Notes: a model not told the origin generated them from the letters alone. Counted from the first letter of the stretch, positions 44,471-56,008 are shown. The stretch is DNA of 64,000 bases from Cymbomonas tetramitiformis (GCA_001247695.2 LGRX02013910.1:1-64000); one strand, 5' to 3'. Made by a program: numbers and translations.

Positions 44471-44963
44471 TCACACCCATCCAGCCCATCACACCTTCGC
44501 CACTGCTCTGACAGTCTGCTGCTAAGGCTGCTGGCATGGGGAGCTGACCGGTCTCAGCTAGCTCCACCAAAGTCTCCAAACCCCTGGGGGCTGTTATCCT
44601 GCCCTCCGCTACGAGCCCAGCAGCCAGCTTTCGGAAAGCCGCGCCCAGGCTCTTGATCACGGAGGCCATGAGCTGCACCTTCCTCTGCATCTCGTCCGCT
44701 GCTGGCGCCATGGGCACCTGCGCATCAGCCTCGTACTCCTCGGGTGTCTTCACTGGGAATCCCCTCATGTGTTGAGTACTACCCAGCGCTACCGCTGGTG
44801 CTGCTGTGAACTCGGGCTCACCGCCCTTGCCCAGTGTCTCGGGGAGTTCCCCTAAGCCCACGGTGTTGAGTGCGCTCGAACACCTCCTCGCCCATCTCTT
44901 CAGCCAGTGCTGAGAGCAAGCTGGTTGGAGAGCCAGATGACGCTCCTGTTCCTGTGATGTCAC
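44463..44963 (-). CDS. Linker ORF between gag and protease
   Basis: A 166-residue frame overlapping the 3' end of gag (44818-46509) and ending 8 bp inside the protease ORF. The product has a predicted helical middle (MQRKVQLMASVIKSLGAAF). It is probably the gag-to-protease part of one polyprotein read through frameshifts. No domain is recognised. Confidence 0.4.
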   Translation of the reverse strand: MTSQEQERHLALQPACSQHWLKRWARRCSSALNTVGLGELPETLGKGGEPEFTAAPAVALGSTQHMRGFPVKTPEEYEADAQVPMAPAADEMQRKVQLMASVIKSLGAAFRKLAAGLVAEGRITAPRGLETLVELAETGQLPMPAALAADCQSSGEGVMGWMGVSG

Positions 44964-46850
44964 GGTGGTCCACCTCGTGCGCGTCAGAGATGTATGTCTC
45001 CCTTTCCGCGACGTTCGCTGCGGCCGGCTCCTCGTCGGATCCTTCGTCCTCGGAGAGCACCTGCGACTTCACGCTGCCAGCACGACTGGCAGTCTTTCGG
45101 GCAGCCACCATGCCTTGGTACTCAGCCTTCAGTGCTTCTGGGTTGCTGGCTGTGCTCTTCTGTTTGTCCGCTGGTGACTGCTTAGCACGGTACTTGTCCT
45201 TCTCGTCGTTGGGCAGCTGCTGCCAGTCTGTCACCAGGATGCCCCAGTCGGAGCTCTTGAAACGGTTCTTCAAGTTGTACATCCGCAGAGCGGCGTTCTC
45301 CGCATCCCACCACTTGCTGGACCCCAGCCTGCTCTCGTGGTACCCCGCTGGCATCTTGACATGCTTGTAGCCACTTCTGCACTGCTCGGGATCAGACTCG
45401 TGCCAGCCTCCTCCGAAGCAGCGTAGACACTTGGGCTTGTCATTGGTGCGACCGCCCTCTGCCGGTGGCGGCGTCTTGTTGTACGCAGGCTTCTTGGTTC
45501 TCTCGGCGACGTTCACCTCCTTCTTCATCTTTTTGGAAGGCGACGCATCCACCTTCTTGCTGTTCTCCGGGTCGCCTGACTGCCCTTCCCCGGCTGACTC
45601 TATCTTCTTCATCGAGTTTTTGATTGCCTTGAGGTCAAGGCCGTGCTGTCGGGCCTCCCAGGTGGAGTACTGGCAGCCACATCGCCTAGTAATCTCCTGC
45701 AGGAGGGTGAGGATCCAGGACTCCGCATCGTTCTTGAGCTTGTCCTGCACCTCGATGATGGCCTCCAGGTCCTTCCAGGTCACCCGATTGGGCGGCGGGA
45801 ACTGTGCCCTCAGCTGCTCCTTCACCCGCGTCTGGAAGATCTTGATGCGAAGGTTCTCCACGCAGTCCTCGATGAAGGTGCGCAGCTCCTCGTCGCTCAG
45901 CACCTTCCCGGTGTTGAGCTGCATCTCCCTGCGTTGACACATTTTCATGTATGTTAGACCATCTTGCCCCAGTTCTTGTGGCTTCTGGGTCAACAGATCA
46001 ACTTTCTCTTGCGTTCCCTTCATCATGAACTTCTTGTCAAGGGCAGCAATAAAGCCCCTGAGTGCGTAGAAGTACTGCATGTCACGGGTGCCATTTTGTC
46101 CCGTCAACCCTTTCAGCGAAGTCCCATCGGTCAGATACTCGGTGGAAACCTCTCCTTGGGCGTCTTGGTCTGTCGCTGGTCTCGCTATCACCCACGTAGT
46201 ACCAACATTCATTTCATTGAAGGGGGGCCTAGCACATGGGATAGAACCCTCAAGTGGGCCATGTTCACTGGTGTCCTTGAGGACCCTGTCCATGTTCGAG
46301 GCCACTACACCCCCGCTCTCATAGTTCTCACGCCACCAACTGAGGCTTTGTGAGTTCTCACCCGCTAGACATGCGGGGACGATATCCCACAAGGTTTCCC
46401 AGTCAGGAGGTGTCTCTCTCAGGGCTTTGATTTGCGCTTCGGTGAGATTAGCGCTCGCCACGGACCTGAGCTTCCTCCTGACTGATGTTGGCGTTGTGTT
46501 GGCGTACAAAGTTCTCGCACATGAGGGAGAATTCCCTCAAAAACTTGGGCCGGTCTTCCTCCTTGGTGCCCGTATATATAGGCAGCGTACCAAGGGCAAG
46601 GCGAGTGGAGTCACTGTACTCCATCTCCTCCTCAAATATCACTACAGGCTCTTGGGCTTGAACCTGAGGCTGAACTGGAGCTTGAGCCTGAGGCTGAACT
46701 AAGGCTTGGACCTCAGGCTGGCCTCTGGCAGCCGCTTCCTCTTCTTCCAGCTCTGTGAAGTGCTGGCTCACCCGTACCGCTCTCTGGGTACGTCTCTCTG
46801 CTCTTTGCTGTTTCTGGTGATCAGTGTTCGACTCCGTTGCTACTTTCCCG
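44818..46850 (-). pseudogene. Gag-like protein, copy 2, one frameshift
   Basis: The N-terminal part (46850 to about 46490) is Gln/Glu-rich with repeated PQAQAPVQPQ-type units, then FLREFSLMCENFVRQ. A one-base shift near 46490 leads into the 563-residue frame 44818-46509. That frame shares the whole gag core with copy 1 (WDIVPACLAGE, PPFNEM, KFMMKGTQEK, VTWKDLEAIIEVQDKLKNDAE). At about residue 365 it has a zinc-knuckle-like CLRCFGGGWHESDPEQC. A Lys/Ser-rich tail follows. This would be the particle protein of the element; the zinc motif would bind its RNA. Confidence 0.75.
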
Positions 46851-47925
46851 GTAGTGAGAAGGTCCCAATGTGAAGGCTCTTTTCACTCCGCACTTCCAAG
46901 CTTACTTACCAGTACGGATACATCCGTCCCTGGCCTCACCTTTCAGTGCTTCGCTCTAAGTAGCAGTCACTGTAAGGATACAGTATTCTCACTCATAAAT
47001 TACGTGTCGAGTCTCGCAGGTAACTTGATTCCTGTCTTCCTCCACTTCTTCCAGATAGCCAGCACGGTTGATTTCACTCTCAGTGCAACTGGTCAGTGTT
47101 GTGCCTCAGCAGAATGCCAGAATGGGTCAGAATGCCGCAATGAACGCTGCCGTAATGATAAACACTGACAATCCCGTTTCGCTCTACGCCTTCAGGCGTA
47201 CCAGTACGGATAAATCCGTCCCTGGCTTTACCGTCCGGTGCTTTGCTCCAGCAGGATGCCATTTCCCAGAATAGTCCAGAATAACATTCTCAACGCTGTA
47301 ACCATAATGAACAATGAGCCCCCGGTTTCGCTCTAATTGTTGTCGCTGTGCCTTGCAAGGCTGCTAAACTTGGAGTGCCACAACAGTCTGTTTCCCTCAA
47401 CCTCTTCCAAGCTTACCATTACGGATGAATCCGTCCCTGGCCTCACCCTTCGGAAGCCTTGTTCTTCAGGACTGCTGTTACGCTCTCAGAATTACAGACG
47501 ACATGTCTGTAATAAGGCACATTTTTGTTTTGTAAAAGACTGTAAATCACAGTTCTGACGCCATCACACAAGAACAAGTTCAACAAATGTATGTCTTCAC
47601 AAGCAAAAGAATGCCATATATCATAAATCCTTATATCATAACACTGCTGTTTTCGCGGTCTGAGCGAGTACTTCCTATTTTCGGAATCGCTGTTACGAAG
47701 GCAAAACAAAAATGAGCGTCTGCCTCACCCTGCTATGCCGCCCTACTTATTCTCGCTATCTCTAAACAAGTGTAACACCCATCCGTATTTCCGTATCTCG
47801 TCACTGTCACAACTCCTCGCGCGTATCGTACTGCGCGTGTCATACGTTTGTCACAGAGACTGCTACAGCAAGTGTCACAACCCGGTTAAGGTACACGATA
47901 AGCCGTGGTTTGTGACATTCTGCTG
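46851..47925 (-). repeat. Leader of gag element copy 2 with three covarying hairpins
   Basis: Hairpins at 46909-46933, 47201-47225 and 47416-47440 have CCAG (or CCAT) and CTGG arms and the inner stem ACGGAT/ATCCGT (one variant ACGGAT-aa-ATCCGT), followed by C(C/T)TCACC-like sequence. The outer block 47880-47920 matches 5229-5272 of copy 1. The hairpins occupy the same place relative to gag as in copy 1 but with a different stem sequence. Confidence 0.75.
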
Positions 47926-48952
47926 GTACCAGTCTTCTTACACCGATTTGAGGCGTCCCTCATGGTGTTTTAGGATTTTGGGGGGAACTGGGTCCACTTT
48001 AGTCCCTCACCTTAGCATGATGCCTTACAGGCTAATGCCTTACAGTTCTCAGGATGTAGCCCCCTTTGAATTGCGTATCGTATTTCATAGTGACGATTCA
48101 AGGTTCAATGAATTGCGTTTCGTGATACAGATTGACGCTGGATTACTGATTGATCCACACGTATCGTGCGTCAGAGTGACGATTCAAAGTATCCGAGGTG
48201 TACGTTACGGATTATTGCGCTAGCCGTCGTCGCTTTAGCGAACAATGATCCCACGATTTAACGATTTATAATCGCACGATTCTCGGCCTTATATATACAA
48301 CTGATCGTTTGCTGTTCGTTTCCGCAGTTGTTATATATTGTGCACCCAACCCTTTCTCCCCTCTTGACGCAACTTCGGAGGTTCACAGGCGGTCATGGGG
48401 AGCCCTTTGGATGTTTCCGGAGTTATTTCACCGGGGGCTTGTTTTAATGCAAACAGAGTGGCGCTGCTTAACGGGATTGGACTTATAATCCTTTACCCGG
48501 TCTGCTTACTCTTGAATTATTGGTCCAGTACGCACGCTTTGACGAACATCTATCGCGATGAGTGAGAGTGGATTCGCCACGTACTAATGTGAAATTTATT
48601 TTAGTTATGTTTGTCAGGCATAACTTAGGATCACAACTCCGTCTACCTCAGTCGATGTCTCCGGTAGCTTCGGATGACTGGCCACAGACGGAATCCGATG
48701 ACTAACCACGGTCTTGGCAAAGGTAGCATTAGGCAGTTTTTATTTATCCACAGATATGATATCTCGCATGTGTGCGTATCTGTGCAAGGGTATGATTTTG
48801 TACAAGGCTCACTACACCTTTAGCAAGGAAGGATCAATTTCCCGCTTCTATGCAACATAATGATAAAACATTAAGAGCAAGGTACTGTATAGATGATCGA
48901 CATGTATTAGTATATATTACAAGAAGTAAGGGCATCAGGCTTAATATAATGT
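47926..48952. other. No gene; boundary between gag element and chromovirus
   Basis: The open frame 47735-48223 has no recognisable motif. No LTR of the chromovirus could be matched between this stretch and the region upstream of its gag. A poly-purine-like tract is not evident. Confidence 0.45.
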
Positions 48953-51900
48953 TTAGCCTTCATAGGCAGCTATCATGTCTGCTGCATTGGTCAACTCTGT
49001 GGCTTTGACCCAGGTGTCATGCTCAGGGCCGTAGCCTGCATATCGCACTAAGTAGTACTTGGCACCTCTAGTGATCTTATCTGAGAGTATGTGTGATATC
49101 TCAAACAGTGGTTGCCCTTCTTCGGTGATCATCTGTGGCAGAGGCAAAGGTGCTTGAATCGAGTCGTTATACAGCTCTAATCTGGATACAGGCTGTACCG
49201 GATGAATACGGATATCGAGGTCTCCGAAATCTAACTCGTATGCACGCCCATGGCTAAGCACTTTGGATATGGTGAACGGCCCAATATATGGCTGCTTAAA
49301 GTGTCTGCCTGCCTCTGTCAAACCAGTCCATTGAATAAACTCGGTCCGTAAAAGAACTTTCTGCCCAATTGCATATTGCCGAGGCATGTGGGTCTTATTG
49401 AATCTGGCTTGGCTAATTTCTGCTGCTCGGGAGATGTTGTCTACCGCGTTCTTGGCATGTACAACCGAGTACTGGTCAAAATAATCTCGAATAGCTCTTT
49501 GTACTGGAACAGGAGCTTCTGGCGGAATAGTGATTACCAGATCATGAGGCGAAAGTGGCTGCGCCATCGAGTCGAGATAAAATGGTGAATAACCAGTTGA
49601 TGCAGAAACTGTGTTGTTAATTGCAAACTCCACCAGAGGCAACTTGTCCTCCCACGAATTGGCTGAAGTATCATTGCAACAACACCTGTGGATGAAAAAA
49701 TACTATCTAATCAGTTTATAAACCAGAGGATGGCGAAATCGAATCATGAATCAACAAATTGAAAAGTACCTGAGGATATCCTCAATGAAGGCATGGCTCC
49801 TCTCATTGGCTGCATTCGATTGTGGATGGTGTGAAGACGTCATAGACAATCTCGTACCAGTAGATTTCCACAGTGTCTGCCAGAATGTAGAGGTGAATCT
49901 GGGGTCTCGATCTGAGATGATGTTCCTCGGAAGACCATGGAGCTTGAAGATATGCCGCATATATATAGAAGCAGTATGCTGAGCTGTCCAGGTCATGTTG
50001 AAGGGAATGAGATGACAGCGATGAGAGAATTGGCACATTACCACAAATATACTGTCGTGCCCATTAGTGGTGATAGGCAGGTCAGTAATCCAGTCAAGAG
50101 ATACATCTAGCCATTTTGTCTTAGGCACAGAATATCGTATGTGTGCCTGACCATAAGGCTTGTGTCGTCTCGTTTTCTGGCGTTGACAAACGGGGCACTC
50201 CCGAATGTACTGGATGGCTGCCGTTGTCATTCCTGGCCAATAATATCGGCTACGCAGAAGATGAAGCATGCGATTTTTGCCTACATGACCAGAAATAGTG
50301 GCTGAGTGGCACTCATGAAGGAGAATGTGGCGAAGCTGTGTGATCTCACCGTCATCTGTAGGGACTTTGGCTGTAGGTGGAATGTACAGCTGTCTGCCAT
50401 ATATGGTCTTACGGTAGATCAACCCCTGAATGAGCTCGAAGCTGAAGCTGCTGACTGACTGTGATGAAGTCGATGATGTCAGCTTAGCCAAAATAGTCTG
50501 TGCAAATGTATCACGATCATATTCGGATATAATGATGTCGTGTAGCTGATGAGCTGATGAAGAAGATATAAGAGCAATGAATGATGTAGAATCTGCAGGT
50601 GGCATGACTTCGCTGATGTCTATGTGTTGCAGACAATCAGTGAGTTCAAAGAGTGCAGAGATACGAGTGAGTGCGTCTGCAACCTTATTCTTCTCGCCAG
50701 AGATATGCTCAATTCGGAAGTTGTACTCGGAGAGCTCATCCAACCACCTTGCCTGTTTGGGGCTCAGTGTGGATTTGGACTGGAAATAAACCAGTGGCTG
50801 ATGATCTGAGCGTACAATAGTCTCAGGAGCTCCCAACAAGATGTGGCGAAAGAATCGGAAGCCCTCCACAATGGCAAATAGCTCGATCTCAGGAATATGC
50901 CAACGTCTCTGTGTATCGGATAGAGTGACGCTGTGATAGCCACATGGCTTCATACCTTTTCCTTGATCCTGGAGTATCACTTGACCAACGTGTGTGCCTG
51001 ATCCATCGACCTCCATAATAGATGGCAGTTTCTGATCTGGAAGCTGTAGTACTGGAGCATTGCAGATGGCACTTTTAAGGTTATCAAATGCCTGCTGCTG
51101 CTCAGATTCCCAGACAAACTCTGCATTATCTTTAAGGAGACGATTGAGCGGCTCGGCAATCTTGGAGAACTTTGGTATTAATCTCCTGAATTGACCGACC
51201 ATGCCCAAGAATGACCGAAGGGATGACTTGCCGTCTTTAGCCATACGGCGTAGAGGCTGCTTTCGAACGGTAGGACCATAAGACACTGGAGGCTGAATTG
51301 CCACGACTGCTCGGATTCTGTCTTCGATGATGGACAAGCCTGCTTCAGAGATGTGATGTCCGATAAAGTCTATAGATCTGACGAACAACTCCACCTTGGA
51401 AGGCCTGATGAAGAACTGGTGTTCTCTGCAACGCTGGAGAAACTGTCGGACATGACTCACGTGGCTGTCAAAATCCGGACTGTATACGATGGTATCGTCC
51501 ATGAAAATGACAAGGAACCGATCGATGAAGTCGAAGAATGCCCGATTTCCTACACGTAGAGCTGTTGCAGGAGCATTGGTCAATCCGAAAGGCATAACTG
51601 TCCACTCATAGGAACCGTATCTGGCGCGAATAGCTGTTTTGTGAATGTCATCTGGATGTATAGGGATCTGATGGAAAAACTGATTGAAGTCAAATCTGCT
51701 AAACCATCGTGCACCTTTTAGCTGTTCAAGAAGGGTGTCGTGAGGTGGCAATGGATACGTGTCCTTAATTGTGATGTTATTAAGGGCTCGATAATCACAG
51801 CACATCCTCCACTTCCCACCTGGCTTAGGAGCGAAAATGATAGGACATCCATATGGAGATGATGACGGACGAAGGATGCCCAAGTCGACATATTTGATGA

Positions 51901-52950
51901 TCTGTCGTTTGAGCTCTTCCATCATGGGCACTGGTATTGTACGTACTGGCTGCGATGGCGGCTTGTGCCCAGGTTCAATGTTGATTCGATGATAACCACC
52001 TTCAAACCGTTCTGGCCTATGACCAGCTGGAAGATCCTCCTGGAATATGTCTGAAAAGTCTTCCCTCATTTGATCACGTGCTGCTGTGACCTCTGGGTCT
52101 TCCATAGTGGTGGCTGAGTCTGCTGCTGCGAAGACCAGTTCACCATCGACCTCTGAGAGAAAGAAGAGATAAGCCACGGCTTCTTCAGCCGAACCACTGG
52201 ATCGAATACGACGCAGGTGCTTTCTCATGGTGGTGGCGCTGACCAATTCCATTTCAGGAAGGTCATCTGAGCCTGGAGTCTGTTCAACTCTGGATAATAC
52301 TGTGCGAATACTGGAGCCTGATGAGTGCTTCCTAGTGATCGTCAGATTTTTGGTCTGGAAGTCAATGTGTGGATTTCTCCTCTCCAACCAATCTTGACCC
52401 AGAATGACAGTGAATGGTTTCATGTCAATGATGTAGAAATCCTCTGTGTCCTTATACTTACCCAGCGTAAATGTAGCCTTGGGAAGATAGGATGTGCATG
52501 GTAGTTGGCTTCCTCCAGCCAATCCCACTGAAAACGATGAAGAATCTGTGGGTGCTATACCAAGCTGAGCAGCGAACTGTCTGTCAATGAAAGACGATGT
52601 AGCTCCTGGATCTACCAATATGTGAGTACTCTGTCCATATACTTTCCCTTTGTACAACAACAGCTTCTTCTGTGATTTCAGCTGTGCTGTCTGAGACTGC
52701 ATCTGTGCGATGTGCTCTGAGGGAGTGTCCATCTGCTGAAACTGCAATGTCAGACTGGAAAGGACTTCTTCTGAGATACTCTCAACCCGGCCACTTGCTT
52801 CAGTGGCATCTTCGGGCTGATTTACCTTGGGGGTGCTCTCAACACTGGTACCTGTGCAGTACCCTGAGAGTTTCCCTGAGGAGCTGGAGCTGGAGCTGGA
52901 GCTGGAGTTGCAACTGCTGCATTGATGCTGTGCTGACTCTTTAACTCCTT
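48953..52950 (-). CDS. Chromovirus Pol: protease, reverse transcriptase, RNase H, integrase, chromodomain, with an intron
   Basis: The pol frame is -1 relative to gag and overlaps its tail, so expression by -1 frameshifting is plausible. The protease site reads LVDPGATSSF (DPG where DTG or DSG is usual). The reverse transcriptase has YRALNNIT and IFMDDTIVYS. RNase H has MEVDGSGT. The integrase has the HHCC finger (GHVGKNRMLHLL ... CPVCQRQK), then DWITDLP, ISDRDPRFTS and a final Glu in ANERSHAF. At 49769-49686 (minus) an 84-bp GT-AG intron interrupts the integrase inside an Arg codon; splicing restores the frame into LPLVEFAINN. The C-terminus (49110-48956) is a chromodomain (YYLVRYAGYGPEHDTWV), which directs integration to chromatin. 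Confidence 0.93.
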
Positions 52951-53352
52951 AACCAGGGTGTTGATCGTATTGATGAGTTTGCCGGACCCATCCTTAGCAC
53001 CCTGATTCTGTTGCTGCTGTCTCCTGAAAGGATTCTGAGCTGGTGGCTTGCCCTTGATATCTTTTCCATCTGGGGTCTTGGTGGAAAAACAATCTTTTGT
53101 GACGTGATTAGTACGACCACAACGTTGGCAAGGCTGAGGATTCTGTGATTTTCCTTTCCCTTTACCTTTGCCTTTTCCACCTTTCCCTTTGCTCCGATTC
53201 TGATTGGCATTTGCGTTCTGACTGCCACTCTGGCTCTGATTCCAGTTCCTGTTGGATTTGTCATATGGCTTTCTGCCACGCCCTTTATCCTTGTCCTTTT
53301 TGACTGGGCCTCCTGATGACTGCTCCTTCTGCCCCCGATAGTGAAGGGTCTC
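52822..53352 (-). CDS. Nucleocapsid part of chromovirus Gag, after an in-frame TGA
   Basis: Downstream of the TGA and in the same frame: a Lys/Gly-rich run (GKGGKGKGKGKGK), then the zinc knuckle CQRCGRTNHVTKDC (about 53090-53140), then a Gln/Pro/Ala-rich tail, ending at TAA 52822-52824. Since capsid and zinc knuckle are one protein in this family, the TGA is either a readthrough signal or a single mutation. The ORF in the other frame (52941-53375) is a shadow. Confidence 0.7.
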   Translation of the reverse strand, partial: ETLHYRGQKEQSSGGPVKKDKDKGRGRKPYDKSNRNWNQSQSGSQNANANQNRSKGKGGKGKGKGKGKSQNPQPCQRCGRTNHVTKDCFSTKTPDGKDIKGKPPAQNPFRRQQQQNQGAKDGSGKLINTINTLVKELKSQHSINAAVATPAPAPAPAPQGNSQGTAQVPVLRAPPR

Positions 53353-54204
53353 TCACTGCTTCGAATGAACAACATAGTTCAAGTCGAGCAGTATCTGTGT
53401 GGTTTGTTGCCACGACAGATTATTCCTTTCTTGCTCTGTTAGGAATCTTAACTGGAACTGTCTGCGGAGATCTGGATCCATGCTGCTGACAAATCTGTCC
53501 TTTATTAACACATCGTTCAGATCAACTGCTGCTAAAGCAGCCAGTGACGTAAACGTGCGCAAATAGTCTGAGAAGATTTGGCTCCCTTGAGTCAGTGCCA
53601 TCAGGTGTTTTTTGGCTACTGATCTCTTATGAGGGTTGCCAAATTGGCTGAGGAATATCCTTCTGACCATCTCATATGTGACATCCGCTTGTTGTGCCAC
53701 GACCTGGAAATAGTGTCGGTCATTGGTTTGGATGAGAGTCAGGAATACTGTGATCAGGTCCTTGTCCTTGACTCCTGGATAAGTGAACTGAAAATACCGG
53801 TCCACTGTGCCCAACCAAACTTCTGCGTCCTGTCCAGATTTGAATTCCCTAGGTGGTGTCGTCTTCACCTTTGGAACCAAATTGGGTGGAGCTGGTGCTG
53901 GAACAGAATCATCGTCAGGATCTGTAAAGACTATTGGAGGATTGTCTTCTGTATACTCAACTTCTGGTTCCTTCGGTTCATTGTGAGGATCCCTATATCT
54001 GCTCATATCGGGCCTCATACGACTGATATTGTCGAAATATCCTATCTGGTCGAATCTGGTCTGAGTGTTGTCATAACCAGCGATCCACTTAGGAACCTTG
54101 AACCGGCTGTATGAATCATAGGAGCCTAAGATGTCGAAAAGCCATGTTGCTGGATCTGGATTGATGGCTGGGATTTCTGGTTCTTCCTCTTCGAATACCA
54201 CCAT
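53353..54204 (-). CDS. Chromovirus Gag (capsid part)
   Basis: 283 residues from MVVFEEEEPEIP. The middle holds the retrotransposon gag helices: KSGQDAEVWLGTVDRYFQF, ALTQGSQIFSDYLRTFTSLA and LRRQFQLRFLTEQERNNLSW. The frame ends at a TGA (53353-53355), after which the same frame continues with the nucleocapsid part. It forms the virus-like particle in which reverse transcription takes place. Confidence 0.88.
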   Translation of the reverse strand: MVVFEEEEPEIPAINPDPATWLFDILGSYDSYSRFKVPKWIAGYDNTQTRFDQIGYFDNISRMRPDMSRYRDPHNEPKEPEVEYTEDNPPIVFTDPDDDSVPAPAPPNLVPKVKTTPPREFKSGQDAEVWLGTVDRYFQFTYPGVKDKDLITVFLTLIQTNDRHYFQVVAQQADVTYEMVRRIFLSQFGNPHKRSVAKKHLMALTQGSQIFSDYLRTFTSLAALAAVDLNDVLIKDRFVSSMDPDLRRQFQLRFLTEQERNNLSWQQTTQILLDLNYVVHSKQ

Positions 54205-55539
54205 CTAAAAAACAAAACACAACACAAAAAATGCCTTCAGCTATCTGAGTGTGTGTTGGTATATATATATAGTATATATATCTATGTTATATACATATAG
54301 TATATCTGTATGTTTACATACATGTAGTACATTTGTACATTATAATGAGGTAATTATGTATATATATACACCTTCTTCCCCCCTCAAGGAAGTGTGAACA
54401 TAAGGCAGTTGTCAGTTGCCCTTGTACCTCATATATAGCATGCAGTCCTTATAGGAAGCAGCTGTTACAGTTTTAGGGTTGCAGCCCTACAGTCTTTGGG
54501 TTGTAGCCCTGCAGTTTTTGGGTTGTTGCCCTGCAGTTTTTGGGTTGCTGCCCTAGATATTATCATGTCTGTGCTGATTACAGCATGATATATATATGCC
54601 AAACACGAAGTGTATCCAATATTTAGGTGGCATTTAGGGCATGTTATGTTACAGTGGCCCATATCCCCCACAGTGTGTTTAGGGTGTTACTTGGTATCAG
54701 TAACCCTAAAATAGGTTAAATTAAAGCAGTATAAATATTTTGCAAATATATTTAAGCAAAACTGCATTTAATTTCACACTGTATGTTACGTGGTTTGCAG
54801 GAGGTATGCTACACCCCTGACACACACATTTAATTTTAGGGATGTTACAGGGTGTTACAAGTGCTGCATAAATCAGGGAATATTTGTTGATAGCTGAATA
54901 ATCAGATCAGCAAAAAAAATCAACCCGATTTTTTCATTTTGAAATCATGCGTGGAGCATTTTTACGCATTTTGTTACAGCCAATATGTACACCCCTATAT
55001 ATTACACACCTAATATCTAGGGTGTTACACGAGATATGACCATGGTCATTATTATTTTCTGATACCTTAATAGGTATAAAATCATAATATCAAATAAAAT
55101 AGGGTCGAAATTTCAATTTTGAAATCTATCGCAAACGAATTTCACCCATTTTGCTTATTTTTCGGCTATTTATTGTTTTCCATAGTAATATATCTGTGTG
55201 TGTGTGTAAGCTGCAAAGTACAGAAGTATTGCAACTTACTTCACTTTTGCACATGCTAATTTTCATGGCATAATAGTGAATATCTCTGTATGTCAACATC
55301 TGTGGTTGATCATAATTATGGGTTTTACGGATTTGAAACCCATGGAAGTTAATGCACTCCCTGATGATATATTAGGTGTACCAACTATAAGCGGATTATC
55401 CACTTTAGTGATAACTTATCAACCTATGATATGTTTGAGCATATGACTGTGCACTAAGAGTATATCAAAATGATATCTCTAAATTCCAAACATATTGGAC
55501 ATAGCTTGATAATAATCAAAGCAGTTTAGCACAACACAC
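54205..55539. other. AT-rich region, no gene
   Basis: Contains (TA)n and (TG)n runs and a tandem block at 54474-54556 (TTTTTGGGTTG then CCCTGCAG or CCCTACAG, about 30 bp by 3-4). TAGGGTGTTAC recurs between 54650 and 55030. Possibly the 5' untranslated region of the chromovirus. Confidence 0.5.
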
Positions 55540-55544
55540 ATATA

Positions 55545-55758
55545 TGTCAGATATATAGTCGGGTGTGTATATATCGGATAACGGAGAATAAACCCTGAGT
55601 TAAGGGGTTTCGATATCAGAACGGTAAAAGTCTCAGATTGATAAAAGAGGTACACATAAATACTAACGGGTGTTTCCCGTCTACTGGTGACGGTCACCCA
55701 GCCTACTATAGGAAGTGACAAGTGACAGATCTTGACTGTCGGTGTGTCACATCCAGCA
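55545..55758 (-). repeat. 3' LTR of element D
   Basis: 214 bp, same as 58696-58909. Confidence 0.96.
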
Positions 55759-56008
55759 CACCACCTAGGGTGGTGACCGGAGCTAGTAGTGAACGAAGCA
55801 AACAAACTCCCTACTCAACTTCAGGAGGAAACTAGCACAACTGGGGGCCTGTACTCTTGGTCAGGGCGGTCCCAGGTCACAGCAAGATTGTCAGATACTG
55901 CTGTTACTTTGCCAAAACCCTAAACATAGCTCAACTTCACAGAGCTCTTCTGCACATCTAGGAGGCTACACTATAGCTAACCCCCAGGCAGGCACGGCGT
56001 GACTAATC

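Larger units (their letters stand above)
48953..54204 (-). mobile_element. Ty3-type chromovirus retrotransposon
   Basis: Gag, zinc knuckle, protease, reverse transcriptase, RNase H, integrase and a C-terminal chromodomain follow in the Ty3/Gypsy chromovirus order on the minus strand. The LTRs were not found by eye on either side. Element D lies 1.3 kb upstream of gag and could have separated or replaced the 5' LTR. The body shows only one in-frame stop and one frame change, both at normal recoding positions, so it is little decayed. Confidence 0.93.

Noticed and set aside
52941..53375. 144-residue basic ORF in the chromovirus
   Set aside because: It is a shadow frame of the nucleocapsid region; the zinc knuckle lies in the gag frame.
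54240..54370. Promoter with TATA boxes
   Set aside because: TATATA runs here are simple-sequence repeats; nothing fixes a transcription start.
54660..54720. Primer-binding site TGGTATCAG (start of the usual initiator tRNA-Met site)
   Set aside because: It lies on the plus strand while the nearby chromovirus is on the minus strand, and no LTR end precedes it.
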